Source: Actinomycetota bacterium
Lineage (GTDB): Bacteria; Actinomycetota; Actinomycetes; S36-B12; CAIYMF01
DNA: 37,676 bases
Reading direction: 5' to 3'
Assembly (NCBI GenBank): GCA_009697815.1
Contig: WLRQ01000023.1
Location: forward strand, 1-37,676
Shown one piece after another: positions 25,073-32,896 of this stretch (the first letter of the stretch is position 1; the number at the start of each line of letters is the position of its first letter). Below the pieces are notes generated by a model that worked only from the letters and a program-made list of their open reading frames with translations, was not told the DNA's origin and did no database searches. A program made the position numbers and the translations under genes.

Positions 25073-26329
25073 GTGACCTCCCCACCACCGTGGTATCAGG
25101 CCCAGCAGCCGCGTGGGGCAGACCAGATCCTTCGCGATCGTGCCCGGCAAGTGATCCCCGGCGGGATGTTCGGCCACAAGAACGTGGCACGCCTGCCCAG
25201 GGGTTATCCGCAGTTCTTCGATCGCGGACAGGGAGCAGTCATCTGGGATGTCGATGGCCGTGAGTACGTCGACATGCTCTGTTCCTGGGGCCCGATACTC
25301 CTGGGCCACGTCGACCCAGAGGTGGAGGCCGCTGCTTCGACGGCTGCCGCCCGCGGCGACTGTCTCAATGGCCCCTCCCCCGTGTTGGTCGAGCTCGCCG
25401 AACTGCTGACCGACACCGTCGCCCATGCCGACTGGGCGATCTTCTCCAAGAATGGCACCGATGCCACCGGGTTGGCCGTGGCTGTGGCCCGCGCCGAGAC
25501 CGGCCGCGGACAGATCCTGATGGCGCACGGCGCCTATCACGGCATCGCACCGTGGTCGGCCGTTCCTGGCACTCCGGGAGTTCTCGATCAGGAGGTCTCA
25601 TCCACACCTCGATACGACTACAACGACATCGAGTCGCTCGAGCGAGCCGTCGATCGTGCGGGCACCGATCTCGCCGCAATCGTCGTCACGCCAATCCGTC
25701 ATGAGGTTCGCCGCGACCTCGAGGATGTCAAGCCCGAATTCGCAACGCGCAGCAGGGAACTGTGCGATCGACTCGGGGCGGTTCTGATCCTGGACGAGGT
25801 GCGCTGCGGCCTACGCACAGATCCGCGGGGCTCGTGGGAGCCTCTCGGGATCCGCCCCGACCTGAGCGCGTGGAGCAAGGCGCTCGGGAACGGACACCCC
25901 ATCGCCGCATTGCTCGGGATCAGGGCCCTGGAACATGCCGCTACAACCGTGAGCGCCACAGGGTCGTTTTGGCTCAACTCGGCTCCCATGGCCGCCGCTG
26001 TCGCCACACTCACACGCGCGCGCCAGGCCGACCTACTGACATCGATGACGGCCGCGGGGTCGGCGTTCCAGCAGGGCCTCCGCGACCAGGCCAGCGCCCA
26101 CGGCCTGGTGGTCAGCGTGAGCGGTCCCGCGACCATGCCGTTCATGACCTTCGACGGCGACGACGACTTCGACGTAGCGAGGGTCTGGGCGGCAGCCTGC
26201 GCGGAGCGGGGCGTCTATCTCCACCCGACCCACAACTGGTTCCTGAGCGCGGCTCACTCGCCCGCGATCATCTCCCGAGTCCTTGACGCCACCGACCTCG
26301 CGTTCGGTCGCGTGGCCGCGTGGAGCTAG
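25073..26329 (+). CDS. Class III aminotransferase, glutamate-1-semialdehyde-aminomutase-like (first copy)
   Basis: 418-residue PLP enzyme of fold type I. IPGGMFGHKNVAR and WDVDGREYVDMLCSWG begin the fold. NGTDATGLAVAVARA binds the cofactor phosphate. LILDEVRCGLR has the PLP-pyridine Asp, and AWSKALGNGHPIAAL carries the Schiff-base Lys. True HemL has a conserved CGSGTEA-type loop and strict length; the replacements here (SKNGTDA, DEVRCGLR) point to a different substrate. GTG start at 25073, 55 bases after the nitroreductase. It ends the operon, tail to tail with the second aminotransferase (nine bases between stops). Confidence 0.88.
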   Translation: MTSPPPWYQAQQPRGADQILRDRARQVIPGGMFGHKNVARLPRGYPQFFDRGQGAVIWDVDGREYVDMLCSWGPILLGHVDPEVEAAASTAAARGDCLNGPSPVLVELAELLTDTVAHADWAIFSKNGTDATGLAVAVARAETGRGQILMAHGAYHGIAPWSAVPGTPGVLDQEVSSTPRYDYNDIESLERAVDRAGTDLAAIVVTPIRHEVRRDLEDVKPEFATRSRELCDRLGAVLILDEVRCGLRTDPRGSWEPLGIRPDLSAWSKALGNGHPIAALLGIRALEHAATTVSATGSFWLNSAPMAAAVATLTRARQADLLTSMTAAGSAFQQGLRDQASAHGLVVSVSGPATMPFMTFDGDDDFDVARVWAAACAERGVYLHPTHNWFLSAAHSPAIISRVLDATDLAFGRVAAWS

Positions 26330-26338
26330 CCCATTGGC

Positions 26339-27664
26339 CTACTTCGCGTAGCCCAGGGTGTGCAACGACCGCTCGAGTGCCAGCAGGAAGCCGTCTATCT
26401 CCTGGTCGCCGATCGCGGTGCTGAGCAGGAACAGGCCAGTGAAGGTCTGGTAGTAGCCCTCATTGTTGAGCGCGAGGTTGATGTTGACGATCTTCTCGCG
26501 GTCGTCCAGAAGTCGAGTGCGCATGTCGACGACACGCTCCTCGGCCCAGTGGATGCCGATGAGGTGACCAAGGCCAGTGGAGTGCAAGGGGATCGAGTAG
26601 CGGCGGCCGAGTTCGTCGATCCGTGCCCGGGTGCGGTCGCCTAGGGCGTTCATCCGCTCATGCACCTCGGGGGTGAGCTTCTCGAGCGTGGCGATCCCCG
26701 CGGCCATGGCCACCTGGTTGCCGCCAAAGGTCGACATCACACCCATGGGCGCCGCGCCAGAATGCATATCGGGTTCGAGGAGATCCATGATCTCAGCACG
26801 ACCACCGACGGCTGAGGCTGGAAGCCCGCCACCGATCGCCTTGCCGAACGTGGTGAGGTCCGGGGTCACTCCGAAGTGTGCTTGCCCGCCGCCGTAAGCG
26901 ATCGGGAACGTGACTACCTCGTCGAATACCAGAACGATGCCGTGCCGAGCAGTAACCTCGCGCACGCGCTGGAGGAATTCAACAGTGGCCTCGACCATGC
27001 CCATCGCTGTCATCACCGGTTCGATGAAGACAGCGGACAGGTTCGCCGCCTCACGCTCGATGATCGCCTCGGCGCCGTCGGGATCGTTGTACGGGATCTC
27101 CACGACATCAGTGGCCGTCCACGCGGGGACGCCGGACGGGATCATCTCTGCGGGGTCACGCAGGATCGAGGTACCGACGAGAAGGACATCGGCAGTGCCG
27201 TGATAGCTGCCCATGGCCTTGGCGATCTTCATGCGTCCGGTGAACACACGGGCGAGCCGAACTGCCGTGAGGTTGGCATCGGTGCCTGAGACGAAGAATC
27301 GGACCTTGTCGACCGACGGCGTGCGGTCGCGGATGAGACATGCCATGCGGTAGCCGAGGTCCCACTCAGGACCGCCCACCTGCACGAGCCGGCTCATCTG
27401 GTGTGCGACGGCCGCCTCGATGTCGTCATCGCAGTGGCCGTGAATCAGGACCCAGTCACCGATGCGCAGGTCGAGATAGCGGTTGCCGTCGACATCCCAG
27501 AGCCAGCAACCCTTACCCCGCTCGACCAGGATGGCGTGGGGCAGGAAATAGCCCATACCCCCAGCGTGGCCGGTGGGGATGACCTCTTTGGTGCGCTCCC
27601 ACAACTCCTTCGATCGCTGAGTACGCGCCCGGAACTTCTCGACCTCGATCGCGTTGAGTTCCAC
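26339..27664 (-). CDS. Class III aminotransferase, glutamate-1-semialdehyde-aminomutase-like (second copy)
   Basis: 441 residues. VIPTGHAGGMGYF and WDVDGNRYLDLRIGDWV start the fold. FFVSGTDANLTAVRLARVFTG is the phosphate loop, LVFDEVVTF has the Asp, and TFGKAIGGGLPASAVGG carries the catalytic Lys. The two copies differ in most loops, so they are separate enzymes of one family. The start is GTG at 27662-27664 with AAGGGGA upstream. It lies downstream of the binding-protein gene, but a strong hairpin (27717-27754) separates them; the 57-base segment between hairpin and start may contain its own promoter. Amino-group transfer or intramolecular 1,2-amino shift is expected. Confidence 0.88.
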   Translation of the reverse strand: MELNAIEVEKFRARTQRSKELWERTKEVIPTGHAGGMGYFLPHAILVERGKGCWLWDVDGNRYLDLRIGDWVLIHGHCDDDIEAAVAHQMSRLVQVGGPEWDLGYRMACLIRDRTPSVDKVRFFVSGTDANLTAVRLARVFTGRMKIAKAMGSYHGTADVLLVGTSILRDPAEMIPSGVPAWTATDVVEIPYNDPDGAEAIIEREAANLSAVFIEPVMTAMGMVEATVEFLQRVREVTARHGIVLVFDEVVTFPIAYGGGQAHFGVTPDLTTFGKAIGGGLPASAVGGRAEIMDLLEPDMHSGAAPMGVMSTFGGNQVAMAAGIATLEKLTPEVHERMNALGDRTRARIDELGRRYSIPLHSTGLGHLIGIHWAEERVVDMRTRLLDDREKIVNINLALNNEGYYQTFTGLFLLSTAIGDQEIDGFLLALERSLHTLGYAK

Positions 27665-27716
27665 GGCGTCCCCTTACGAATGTCATGAGCGTGATGGTCG
27701 GAGGTGAAAGTCGAAG

Positions 27717-27754
27717 GAGAGGGGAGGCACGGCCGAGGCCGTACCTCCCCTCTC
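27717..27754 (-). terminator. Hairpin terminator after the ABC binding-protein gene
   Basis: Inverted repeat with arms 27717-27734 and 27737-27754. Seventeen of eighteen positions pair (one C/A mismatch) around a two-base centre, so the real loop is about four bases. It lies 30 bases after the stop of the substrate-binding protein. No long U tract follows on the minus strand, as is usual in high-GC actinobacteria. Confidence 0.8.
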
Positions 27755-27784
27755 ATGTTCAGATCAGGTATCCCGTCGCAACGA

Positions 27785-28876
27785 CTACCACTGGGGCTTG
27801 AACGCCGCCACGGTGTCCTTGGTGATGGTGCCCTGGGTGGCTCCGTCAGGGTTGCCATCGAACGGGGTGAACTTCGGCGGCTGGGTTCCCTTGAGTGCCG
27901 CGACCATGACCTTCACGCCTTCGTAGCCCAGGCTGTAGGGGTACACCGGCAGCGAGCCGGCCTCCTTGCCCGAGGTGAGAAGCTCGACGGAAACCTTGCT
28001 ACCGCCACCGTTCTCGAAGACCTTCACGCTGCCGCCGAGGCTCTGTGCCTCGACTGCCTTGACGACACCAGCGGTGACGTCGACGTAGAGGCTGAAGATC
28101 GCCGTGACACCGGGGTTGCCCTGCAGGGAGTCCTGCACGGCCTTGAAGGCGCCGGGGGTGGTGAAGTCCGTGAACGTCTCGTTGGCGAGGGTCCAGTCAG
28201 AGTGGGTCTTCTGGAACTCCGCGAACGCGGCCTCCCAGGCGACGGTGCTCGGGTGGCCCTTGATGCCCATCGCGAGCATGACATTCTGCGGGCCGGTGAG
28301 GACCTTGGCAGCGTCGTTGAGGAGACCGGAGATGCCGTCGACACCGTTCTGGCCACCCATGTAGCCGATGGTGCCGGGGGACCACAGCGCCTCGCCGACC
28401 GCGGTCGCCTGGTCGCAGAGCGGGTTGCCCACGACGTAGACGAGCATGGAGTTCTCGACGGCGCCGTCACCGATGGTCTTGCACAGCTGCTGGTTGACCG
28501 ACTGGATCAACAGGCCGCCGTACTTGTCCGTGGTGAAGATCTGGTTGAAGTTCGACAGCTCGGCCGCGGGGTCGAGGTTGGAGTAGTAGACGTCAACGGT
28601 GACGCCGAGCTCCTTGGCTGCATCCGCCGCGCCCAGGGCCTGGGCCGAGGTGTAGGAGAAGGTCTTACCGGCCTGCACCATGTACGCGATCTTGTCGATG
28701 TTCTTCGGCGTGATCTTGCCACTGCCGACGTCGATCGTGCCGCCAGCAGCGCTGGACTCGGCAGGTGCGCTGGTCTCTGCAGGGGTGCTGCTGCTGCTGC
28801 ACGCAGCGAGCATCGCCGTCATGGCGACGGCACCAGCGAGCACCGTGAACTTCAGGCTCTTGTGACGCATGTTCAT
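27785..28876 (-). CDS. Ribose-type ABC importer substrate-binding lipoprotein
   Basis: 363 residues. A lipoprotein signal peptide with MRHKSLKF basic start, hydrophobic stretch, and lipobox LAAC with lipidated Cys26 is followed by a Ser/Thr/Ala-rich linker to about residue 50. The mature part is a periplasmic-binding-protein type I fold of the sugar class (PF13407-like): AYMVQAGKTFSYTSAQALGAADAAKELGV is shortened here to its core KTFSYTSAQALG; VDVYYSNLDP and GTIGYMGGQNGVDGI follow. It would capture a small molecule outside the membrane for the permease and ATPase at 31887-34477. Two ATGs (28876, 28870) are possible, with GGGGAG just upstream. The gene is monocistronic, with operator copy B about 180 bases upstream. 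Confidence 0.9.
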   Translation of the reverse strand: MNMRHKSLKFTVLAGAVAMTAMLAACSSSSTPAETSAPAESSAAGGTIDVGSGKITPKNIDKIAYMVQAGKTFSYTSAQALGAADAAKELGVTVDVYYSNLDPAAELSNFNQIFTTDKYGGLLIQSVNQQLCKTIGDGAVENSMLVYVVGNPLCDQATAVGEALWSPGTIGYMGGQNGVDGISGLLNDAAKVLTGPQNVMLAMGIKGHPSTVAWEAAFAEFQKTHSDWTLANETFTDFTTPGAFKAVQDSLQGNPGVTAIFSLYVDVTAGVVKAVEAQSLGGSVKVFENGGGSKVSVELLTSGKEAGSLPVYPYSLGYEGVKVMVAALKGTQPPKFTPFDGNPDGATQGTITKDTVAAFKPQW

Positions 28877-29162
28877 ATTTCTCCCCTAGGAGGTGTGGGA
28901 CGGTCTCCGGTCATACCCGGCGGAACAACGGGAACCGGGCTTGGGCCCGAAACCCGCTCAGTACGTCGCGCTCACGAACGATGGTGGTAGCGCACGCGTG
29001 GCTCACGCGCGGCCTTGACCCCTGGCAAATTGCACAATGACTGCACAGACCTGCCAAACAATCGGTCGGTTTAGATCATGGCATCGCCGTGAATGTGGGC
29101 GCAAGGACCCCGGATCACATTCCGACAACATTTCCCGGGCCTGGCCCGGCGTGCCACCCGAC
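28877..29162 (-). promoter_or_regulatory. Upstream region of the binding-protein gene, no coding sequence
   Basis: A 286-base gap between the binding-protein start and the LLM oxidoreductase stop. It contains operator copy B (29055-29066) and GGGGAG next to the start. I see no convincing reading frame, RNA gene or strong hairpin. The promoter itself was not located with confidence. Confidence 0.5.
29055..29066 (+). promoter_or_regulatory. Shared operator motif, copy B
   Basis: CAAACAATCGGT, matching CAAACRRYYGKT, about 180 bases upstream of the ABC binding-protein start. The right flank continues CGGTTT, giving a weak dyad with the left half. It is one of five copies, all in promoter regions of this island. 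Confidence 0.55.
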
Positions 29163-30203
29163 CTACGTGGCGAGCGAAGGGTGGTCGGACTTGGCGAGAT
29201 TCGGGATGACCTTTGTGGCGAGGTACTCGAGGCGCTCGTTGACCTGATCGATCGGCTCACCCGGCATCAAGGTGACCAGTGTGATGTCGATGGCTCCGAT
29301 CCCGATCATCCGGTTGAACTCCTCGAGTGCACCCGAGGCATCCGCGAGCATGACGAGGCCGTCTGCGAGAGCCCGCTTCGGGTCGTCGTAGGGCGCCGTC
29401 AGCGGAGGGGTTCGGCCGGTGTAGGCATCACGCATGATGTATTGGTTAAGCAGGTGGAGCCAGTGATCGCCCGCGAGTGCGAAGGCACGCTCAGGGTCCT
29501 CGGCGATGATCGCCCAGTAAGTGCAATTGACCTTCTGATCTGCCTTGGGCCTGCCGATCGCATCACACGCGTCGAAGTACTGGGTGGCCGTGGGGATGTC
29601 GAACGCCAGGAACCCATCAGCGATGCGCGCCGCGCGCTCGACCGCCTTCGGGGCGAAGGCTCCCATCCAAATCTCGGGCCCACCCGGACGGATCGGTTCG
29701 GGAGTGACCCTCACCTCAGGAATGCTGTAACGCTTGCCCTCGTATGTGAACGGCTCCCCGGCGAAGGCCAGGCGCAAGATGTCGACCGCCTCCTCGGTGC
29801 GACTGGGGCGCTCGGTGAGCTTGGCGCCGAGTCCCTCGAACTCCTGCCAGTAGTAGCCCTGCCCCAGACCGAGTCGGAAGCGTCCATTGGAGAGCGCGTC
29901 GACCATGAGTGCCTCTTCCGCAAGGCGCACTGGGTGGTGGAGGGGCACCTGGATGATGTTGGTGCCGATCGAGACCCGCGAGGTGCGGGCAGCGATCGCA
30001 GAACACATCAGCATCGGCGAGGGGCAGTAGCCGTCGTCGTAGAAGTGGTGCTCGCTCACATCGACTGAGTCGATATTGAGCAATTCCTTGTCGATCCACT
30101 CGATCTGCTCGAGGATCTGTGCGTAGCGCGTGGGCCACGGAGTCTTCCACTCCTTCGGGTTGCCGAAGGTGTAGTCGAGACCGAAAGTCACGGGAGAGTT
30201 CAT
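29163..30203 (-). CDS. LLM-class flavin-dependent oxidoreductase (luciferase-like)
   Basis: 346 residues of the bacterial luciferase-like TIM-barrel family, using reduced FMN or F420. The N-terminal GLDYTFGNP, VDVSEHHFYDDGYCPSP (His in the active site), SIGTNIIQVPLHHPVRLAEEAL, and RFRLGLGQGYYWQEFEGLG are the conserved blocks. FMN-type members need a separate reductase, which may be the flavin reductase at 34681. ATG at 30203 has GAAGGAG upstream. Divergent from the P450 across 260 bases with two operator copies. A Baeyer-Villiger-like or oxidative cleavage step is possible; the substrate is unknown. Confidence 0.9.
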   Translation of the reverse strand: MNSPVTFGLDYTFGNPKEWKTPWPTRYAQILEQIEWIDKELLNIDSVDVSEHHFYDDGYCPSPMLMCSAIAARTSRVSIGTNIIQVPLHHPVRLAEEALMVDALSNGRFRLGLGQGYYWQEFEGLGAKLTERPSRTEEAVDILRLAFAGEPFTYEGKRYSIPEVRVTPEPIRPGGPEIWMGAFAPKAVERAARIADGFLAFDIPTATQYFDACDAIGRPKADQKVNCTYWAIIAEDPERAFALAGDHWLHLLNQYIMRDAYTGRTPPLTAPYDDPKRALADGLVMLADASGALEEFNRMIGIGAIDITLVTLMPGEPIDQVNERLEYLATKVIPNLAKSDHPSLAT

Positions 30204-30283
30204 CGTCGTTCTCCTTCGAGAAGCCCATGCGGCAGGACCGCAACATGCGCGACGAAACGTCGTCGCGTTCGTGGCTCACCGTA

Positions 30284-30295
30284 CAAACGATCGGT
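30284..30295 (+). promoter_or_regulatory. Shared operator motif, copy C
   Basis: CAAACGATCGGT, about 80 bases upstream of the LLM oxidoreductase start, in the divergent LLM/P450 intergenic region. Matches CAAACRRYYGKT exactly. Confidence 0.55.
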
Positions 30296-30395
30296 AGGCA
30301 GATCAAGACTCCCCCTGCACTGGTGGGGCGGCTGCAGATCGCTGCCGTCACGCGACTGAGGGACGTGATCGGGTCCCCACTGGATGCCTGACTAA

Positions 30396-30407
30396 CAAAC
30401 GGTCGTT
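30396..30407 (+). promoter_or_regulatory. Shared operator motif, copy D
   Basis: CAAACGGTCGTT, 57-68 bases upstream of the P450 start. It contains the inverted repeat AAACG-GT-CGTTT (30397-30408). A TATCTT sequence at 30416-30421 could be the -10 element of the P450 promoter, so a protein bound here would block RNA polymerase. Confidence 0.6.
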
Positions 30408-30463
30408 TCAGCACCTATCTTGGTGACCGACAAGTCACATTCCCCCTGCCTACGGAGTACCCC

Positions 30464-31783
30464 ATGACCACCGACTTCGGTGTCGACACCGACTCTCTAC
30501 GCGTCCCCGACGACATCGCCCGCATCATCATGACCGCCGACAACTGGGACCGGGTAGACGACGTCATTTATCCCGCAGGAACCTGGCTTCGCCAGAACAT
30601 GCCCGTCGGCCGAGGCCACGTCGATGGCTACGACCCGGTGTGGATCATCAGCAAGCACAGTCACATCCGCGAAATCCTCAAGGACCTCGAGACCTACCAC
30701 AGTGGCGACGAGAACTTCATGCTCGTCACGCAGGAGGGCGACACCTACCTGCGCAACATGATGGGTGGTCGGGTCACCAGCCCCATCGACAACCTCACCC
30801 CCATGGACCCGCCCGACCATGCCGGCCACCGCGCCGCCCAGGCCGACGCGTTCACGGTTGAGGCAATCCGCAAGTACGAGGACACCTTCCGCGAGCTGGC
30901 GAAGAACTCCGTCGAGAACTTCATCGGCACCGGCGGCAGCTGTGACGCGATCGCGAACCTCACTCACCACTACCCGCTCCGCGTGATCATGCAGATGATG
31001 GACGTGCCCGAGAGCGACTTCCCCCTGCTCGAGAGGCTCACCCAGGAGACCTTCGGCGGGGACGACCCCGACATCGTCGCCGAAAGCGGCGCGGAGGCCG
31101 TCTCCCCCGAAACCGCAGCCCGACTCTGGCAGGAGGCCGTCGACAGTTTCTATGACTACTTCGACGAGATGGTGCAGGACCGCCTGGCCAACCCCCGCGC
31201 CGACGTGGCCACGGCCATCGTGCAAGGCCGGCTGCCCAACGGCGAACTCATGACGCCCAAGCGCCAGAACCACATGCTCTCCTCGCTGGCCATCGCCGGC
31301 CACGACACGGTGAACGCTGCCTTGGCCGGTGGGATCCTCGGACTTGCGCGTCACCCTGAGCAACTCGCACTCGTGAAGTCCGATCCCTCACTCATCCCCG
31401 GCCTGGTCGACGAGAGCCTGCGCTATGGGACACCCACCAAGCACTTCATGCGCTCGGCCACCAGGGACGTCGACTTCCACGGCGTCAAGTTCGCCAAGGG
31501 CGACCGCATCATGGTCCTGCTCTTCTCGGGCAACATGGACGAAGACGTCTTCTCAGACCCTGAGTCATTCGACATCACACGTCGCCCGAACCCCCACCTG
31601 TCGTTCGGCTTCGGCCGTCACATCTGCATGGGCATGCACATCACGAAGATCGAGATGCGCATCCTGTTCGAGGAGCTCCTGCCCCGCATCAACACACTCG
31701 AACTCGATGGGGCATTCCGCCGGAAGCGGGGCAACTTCGTCACCAGCATCAAGACGCTCCCGGTGCGCTTCACCACCCCCTGA
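30464..31783 (+). CDS. Cytochrome P450 (first copy)
   Basis: 439-residue soluble bacterial P450. The I-helix oxygen-activation motif is AIAGHDT, the K-helix ExxR is ESLR, and the heme ligand is Cys388 in FGFGRHICMG. It should hydroxylate a small hydrophobic substrate using electrons from the CxxHxxC ferredoxin at 21584. It is closely related to the P450 at the right end: the segments QETFGGDDPDIV, SPETAARLWQEAVD and TLPVRFT recur almost unchanged. Start ATG at 30464. It is single in its transcript and followed by a perfect-arm hairpin terminator. Confidence 0.96.
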   Translation: MTTDFGVDTDSLRVPDDIARIIMTADNWDRVDDVIYPAGTWLRQNMPVGRGHVDGYDPVWIISKHSHIREILKDLETYHSGDENFMLVTQEGDTYLRNMMGGRVTSPIDNLTPMDPPDHAGHRAAQADAFTVEAIRKYEDTFRELAKNSVENFIGTGGSCDAIANLTHHYPLRVIMQMMDVPESDFPLLERLTQETFGGDDPDIVAESGAEAVSPETAARLWQEAVDSFYDYFDEMVQDRLANPRADVATAIVQGRLPNGELMTPKRQNHMLSSLAIAGHDTVNAALAGGILGLARHPEQLALVKSDPSLIPGLVDESLRYGTPTKHFMRSATRDVDFHGVKFAKGDRIMVLLFSGNMDEDVFSDPESFDITRRPNPHLSFGFGRHICMGMHITKIEMRILFEELLPRINTLELDGAFRRKRGNFVTSIKTLPVRFTTP

Positions 31784-31790
31784 CCTACTG

Positions 31791-31832
31791 CAACGACCAA
31801 CGTCCCCGCCAAGGCGGGGACGTTGGTCGTTG
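31791..31832. terminator. Bidirectional hairpin terminator with perfect 20-base arms
   Basis: Arms 31791-31810 and 31813-31832 are exact reverse complements around AA. It sits seven bases after the P450 stop and 54 bases beyond the permease stop on the other strand, so it can end both converging transcripts. Confidence 0.85.
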
Positions 31833-31886
31833 CACTGTCCTGCGCCCCACCCGAGTGGGGAAAGCCGAACTGGGGTCGAGCGTGAC

Positions 31887-32894
31887 TCAGGTGGAGTGGC
31901 GCCTGCGAGTCCACACGTCGACACCAACCGCGACGATGACGATGACACCCTTGAAGAGCAACTGCAGTGACGGATCGATGTTGCGCGCGGCGAACAGGTT
32001 GTTGACGATCGCGAGGATCGCGATGCCCACAGCAGTGCGCCACATGGCCCCCTCGCCGCCCACGAGTGACGTGCCACCGATGATCACGACCGCAATCGCA
32101 TCGAGGGTCAGGTTGCCGACGAAGTTGGGCTGCGCGGTGCCGAGCTGGCTTGCCGTGAAGGCACCGCCGAGGGCGGAGAGCCCACCGATGATCACGAATG
32201 TGCTAGCGCTGATGAAACCGACGCGGATACCGCTAAGTCGTGCCGCTTCCATGTTGCCGCCGACGGCGTAGACCGACCGGCCGTACGTCGACTTCGCCAA
32301 GACGATGGCCGCGATAACGAAGCAGGCAACCGACACCACGGTCGAGAGAGGCAGGAAGCCTCCCCACTTGAACGAGCCCATGAAACCGTATTCATCCGAC
32401 GCCGAGAACTTGGTGTTGGAACCGGCGAACAGGGTCATGATGCCGATGAAGGCCGACGAACTGCCGAGAGTCGCGACGAAGGGGTTGATGTGGAAGAAGT
32501 TGACCAGCGCCCCGTTCACGACGCCGCACACGAGACCGACGGCAATGGCGACGACAATCGCGACACCCACTGGGGCTACCCCGTCGAACGAGAGGTAGAA
32601 CACCGCGCCCGTCGCGAAGACGGCACCTACTGAGAGGTCGAAACCACCCGCCATGATCACGAACGTCATGCCGACCGAAGCCATGATCAGGCTGACGTTC
32701 TGCATCATCAGGTTCTCGAGGTTCTGACCCTTCCAGAACCCCGGATACAGATACGTCGTCATCGCCAAGAGCGCGACGAGCACGTACAGCATGGGGAAAC
32801 GGATGAGCGAACGCACAAAGCCGTTGTGCAGCGGGGCGTCGGCCTTCGCGAGCACCTGTCCTGCGCTTGGCGCTGTCTGATCGGTGTGGGACAT
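31887..32894 (-). CDS. Ribose-type ABC importer permease (RbsC-like)
   Basis: 335 residues, about eight to ten membrane segments, PF02653 family. The signature AGGFDLSVGAVFATG is present near residue 85, with INPFVATLGS in the middle and GGTSLVGGEGAMWRTAVG near the C-terminus. It forms the channel of a sugar or small-polar-molecule importer together with the ATPase immediately upstream. ATG at 32894 is two bases from the ATPase stop and has GAGGAG upstream; a long in-frame upstream extension overlaps the ATPase and is spurious. Confidence 0.93.
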   Translation of the reverse strand: MSHTDQTAPSAGQVLAKADAPLHNGFVRSLIRFPMLYVLVALLAMTTYLYPGFWKGQNLENLMMQNVSLIMASVGMTFVIMAGGFDLSVGAVFATGAVFYLSFDGVAPVGVAIVVAIAVGLVCGVVNGALVNFFHINPFVATLGSSSAFIGIMTLFAGSNTKFSASDEYGFMGSFKWGGFLPLSTVVSVACFVIAAIVLAKSTYGRSVYAVGGNMEAARLSGIRVGFISASTFVIIGGLSALGGAFTASQLGTAQPNFVGNLTLDAIAVVIIGGTSLVGGEGAMWRTAVGIAILAIVNNLFAARNIDPSLQLLFKGVIVIVAVGVDVWTRRRHST

Positions 32895-32896
32895 TC

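Noticed and set aside
27704..28990. Plus-strand open frame of 428 codons opposite the binding protein
   Set aside because: It spans the terminator hairpin and the signal-peptide region of a clear lipoprotein gene, and is an antisense shadow.
29037..30068. Plus-strand open frame opposite the LLM oxidoreductase
   Set aside because: Antisense to a gene with full luciferase-family motifs, with no family resemblance.
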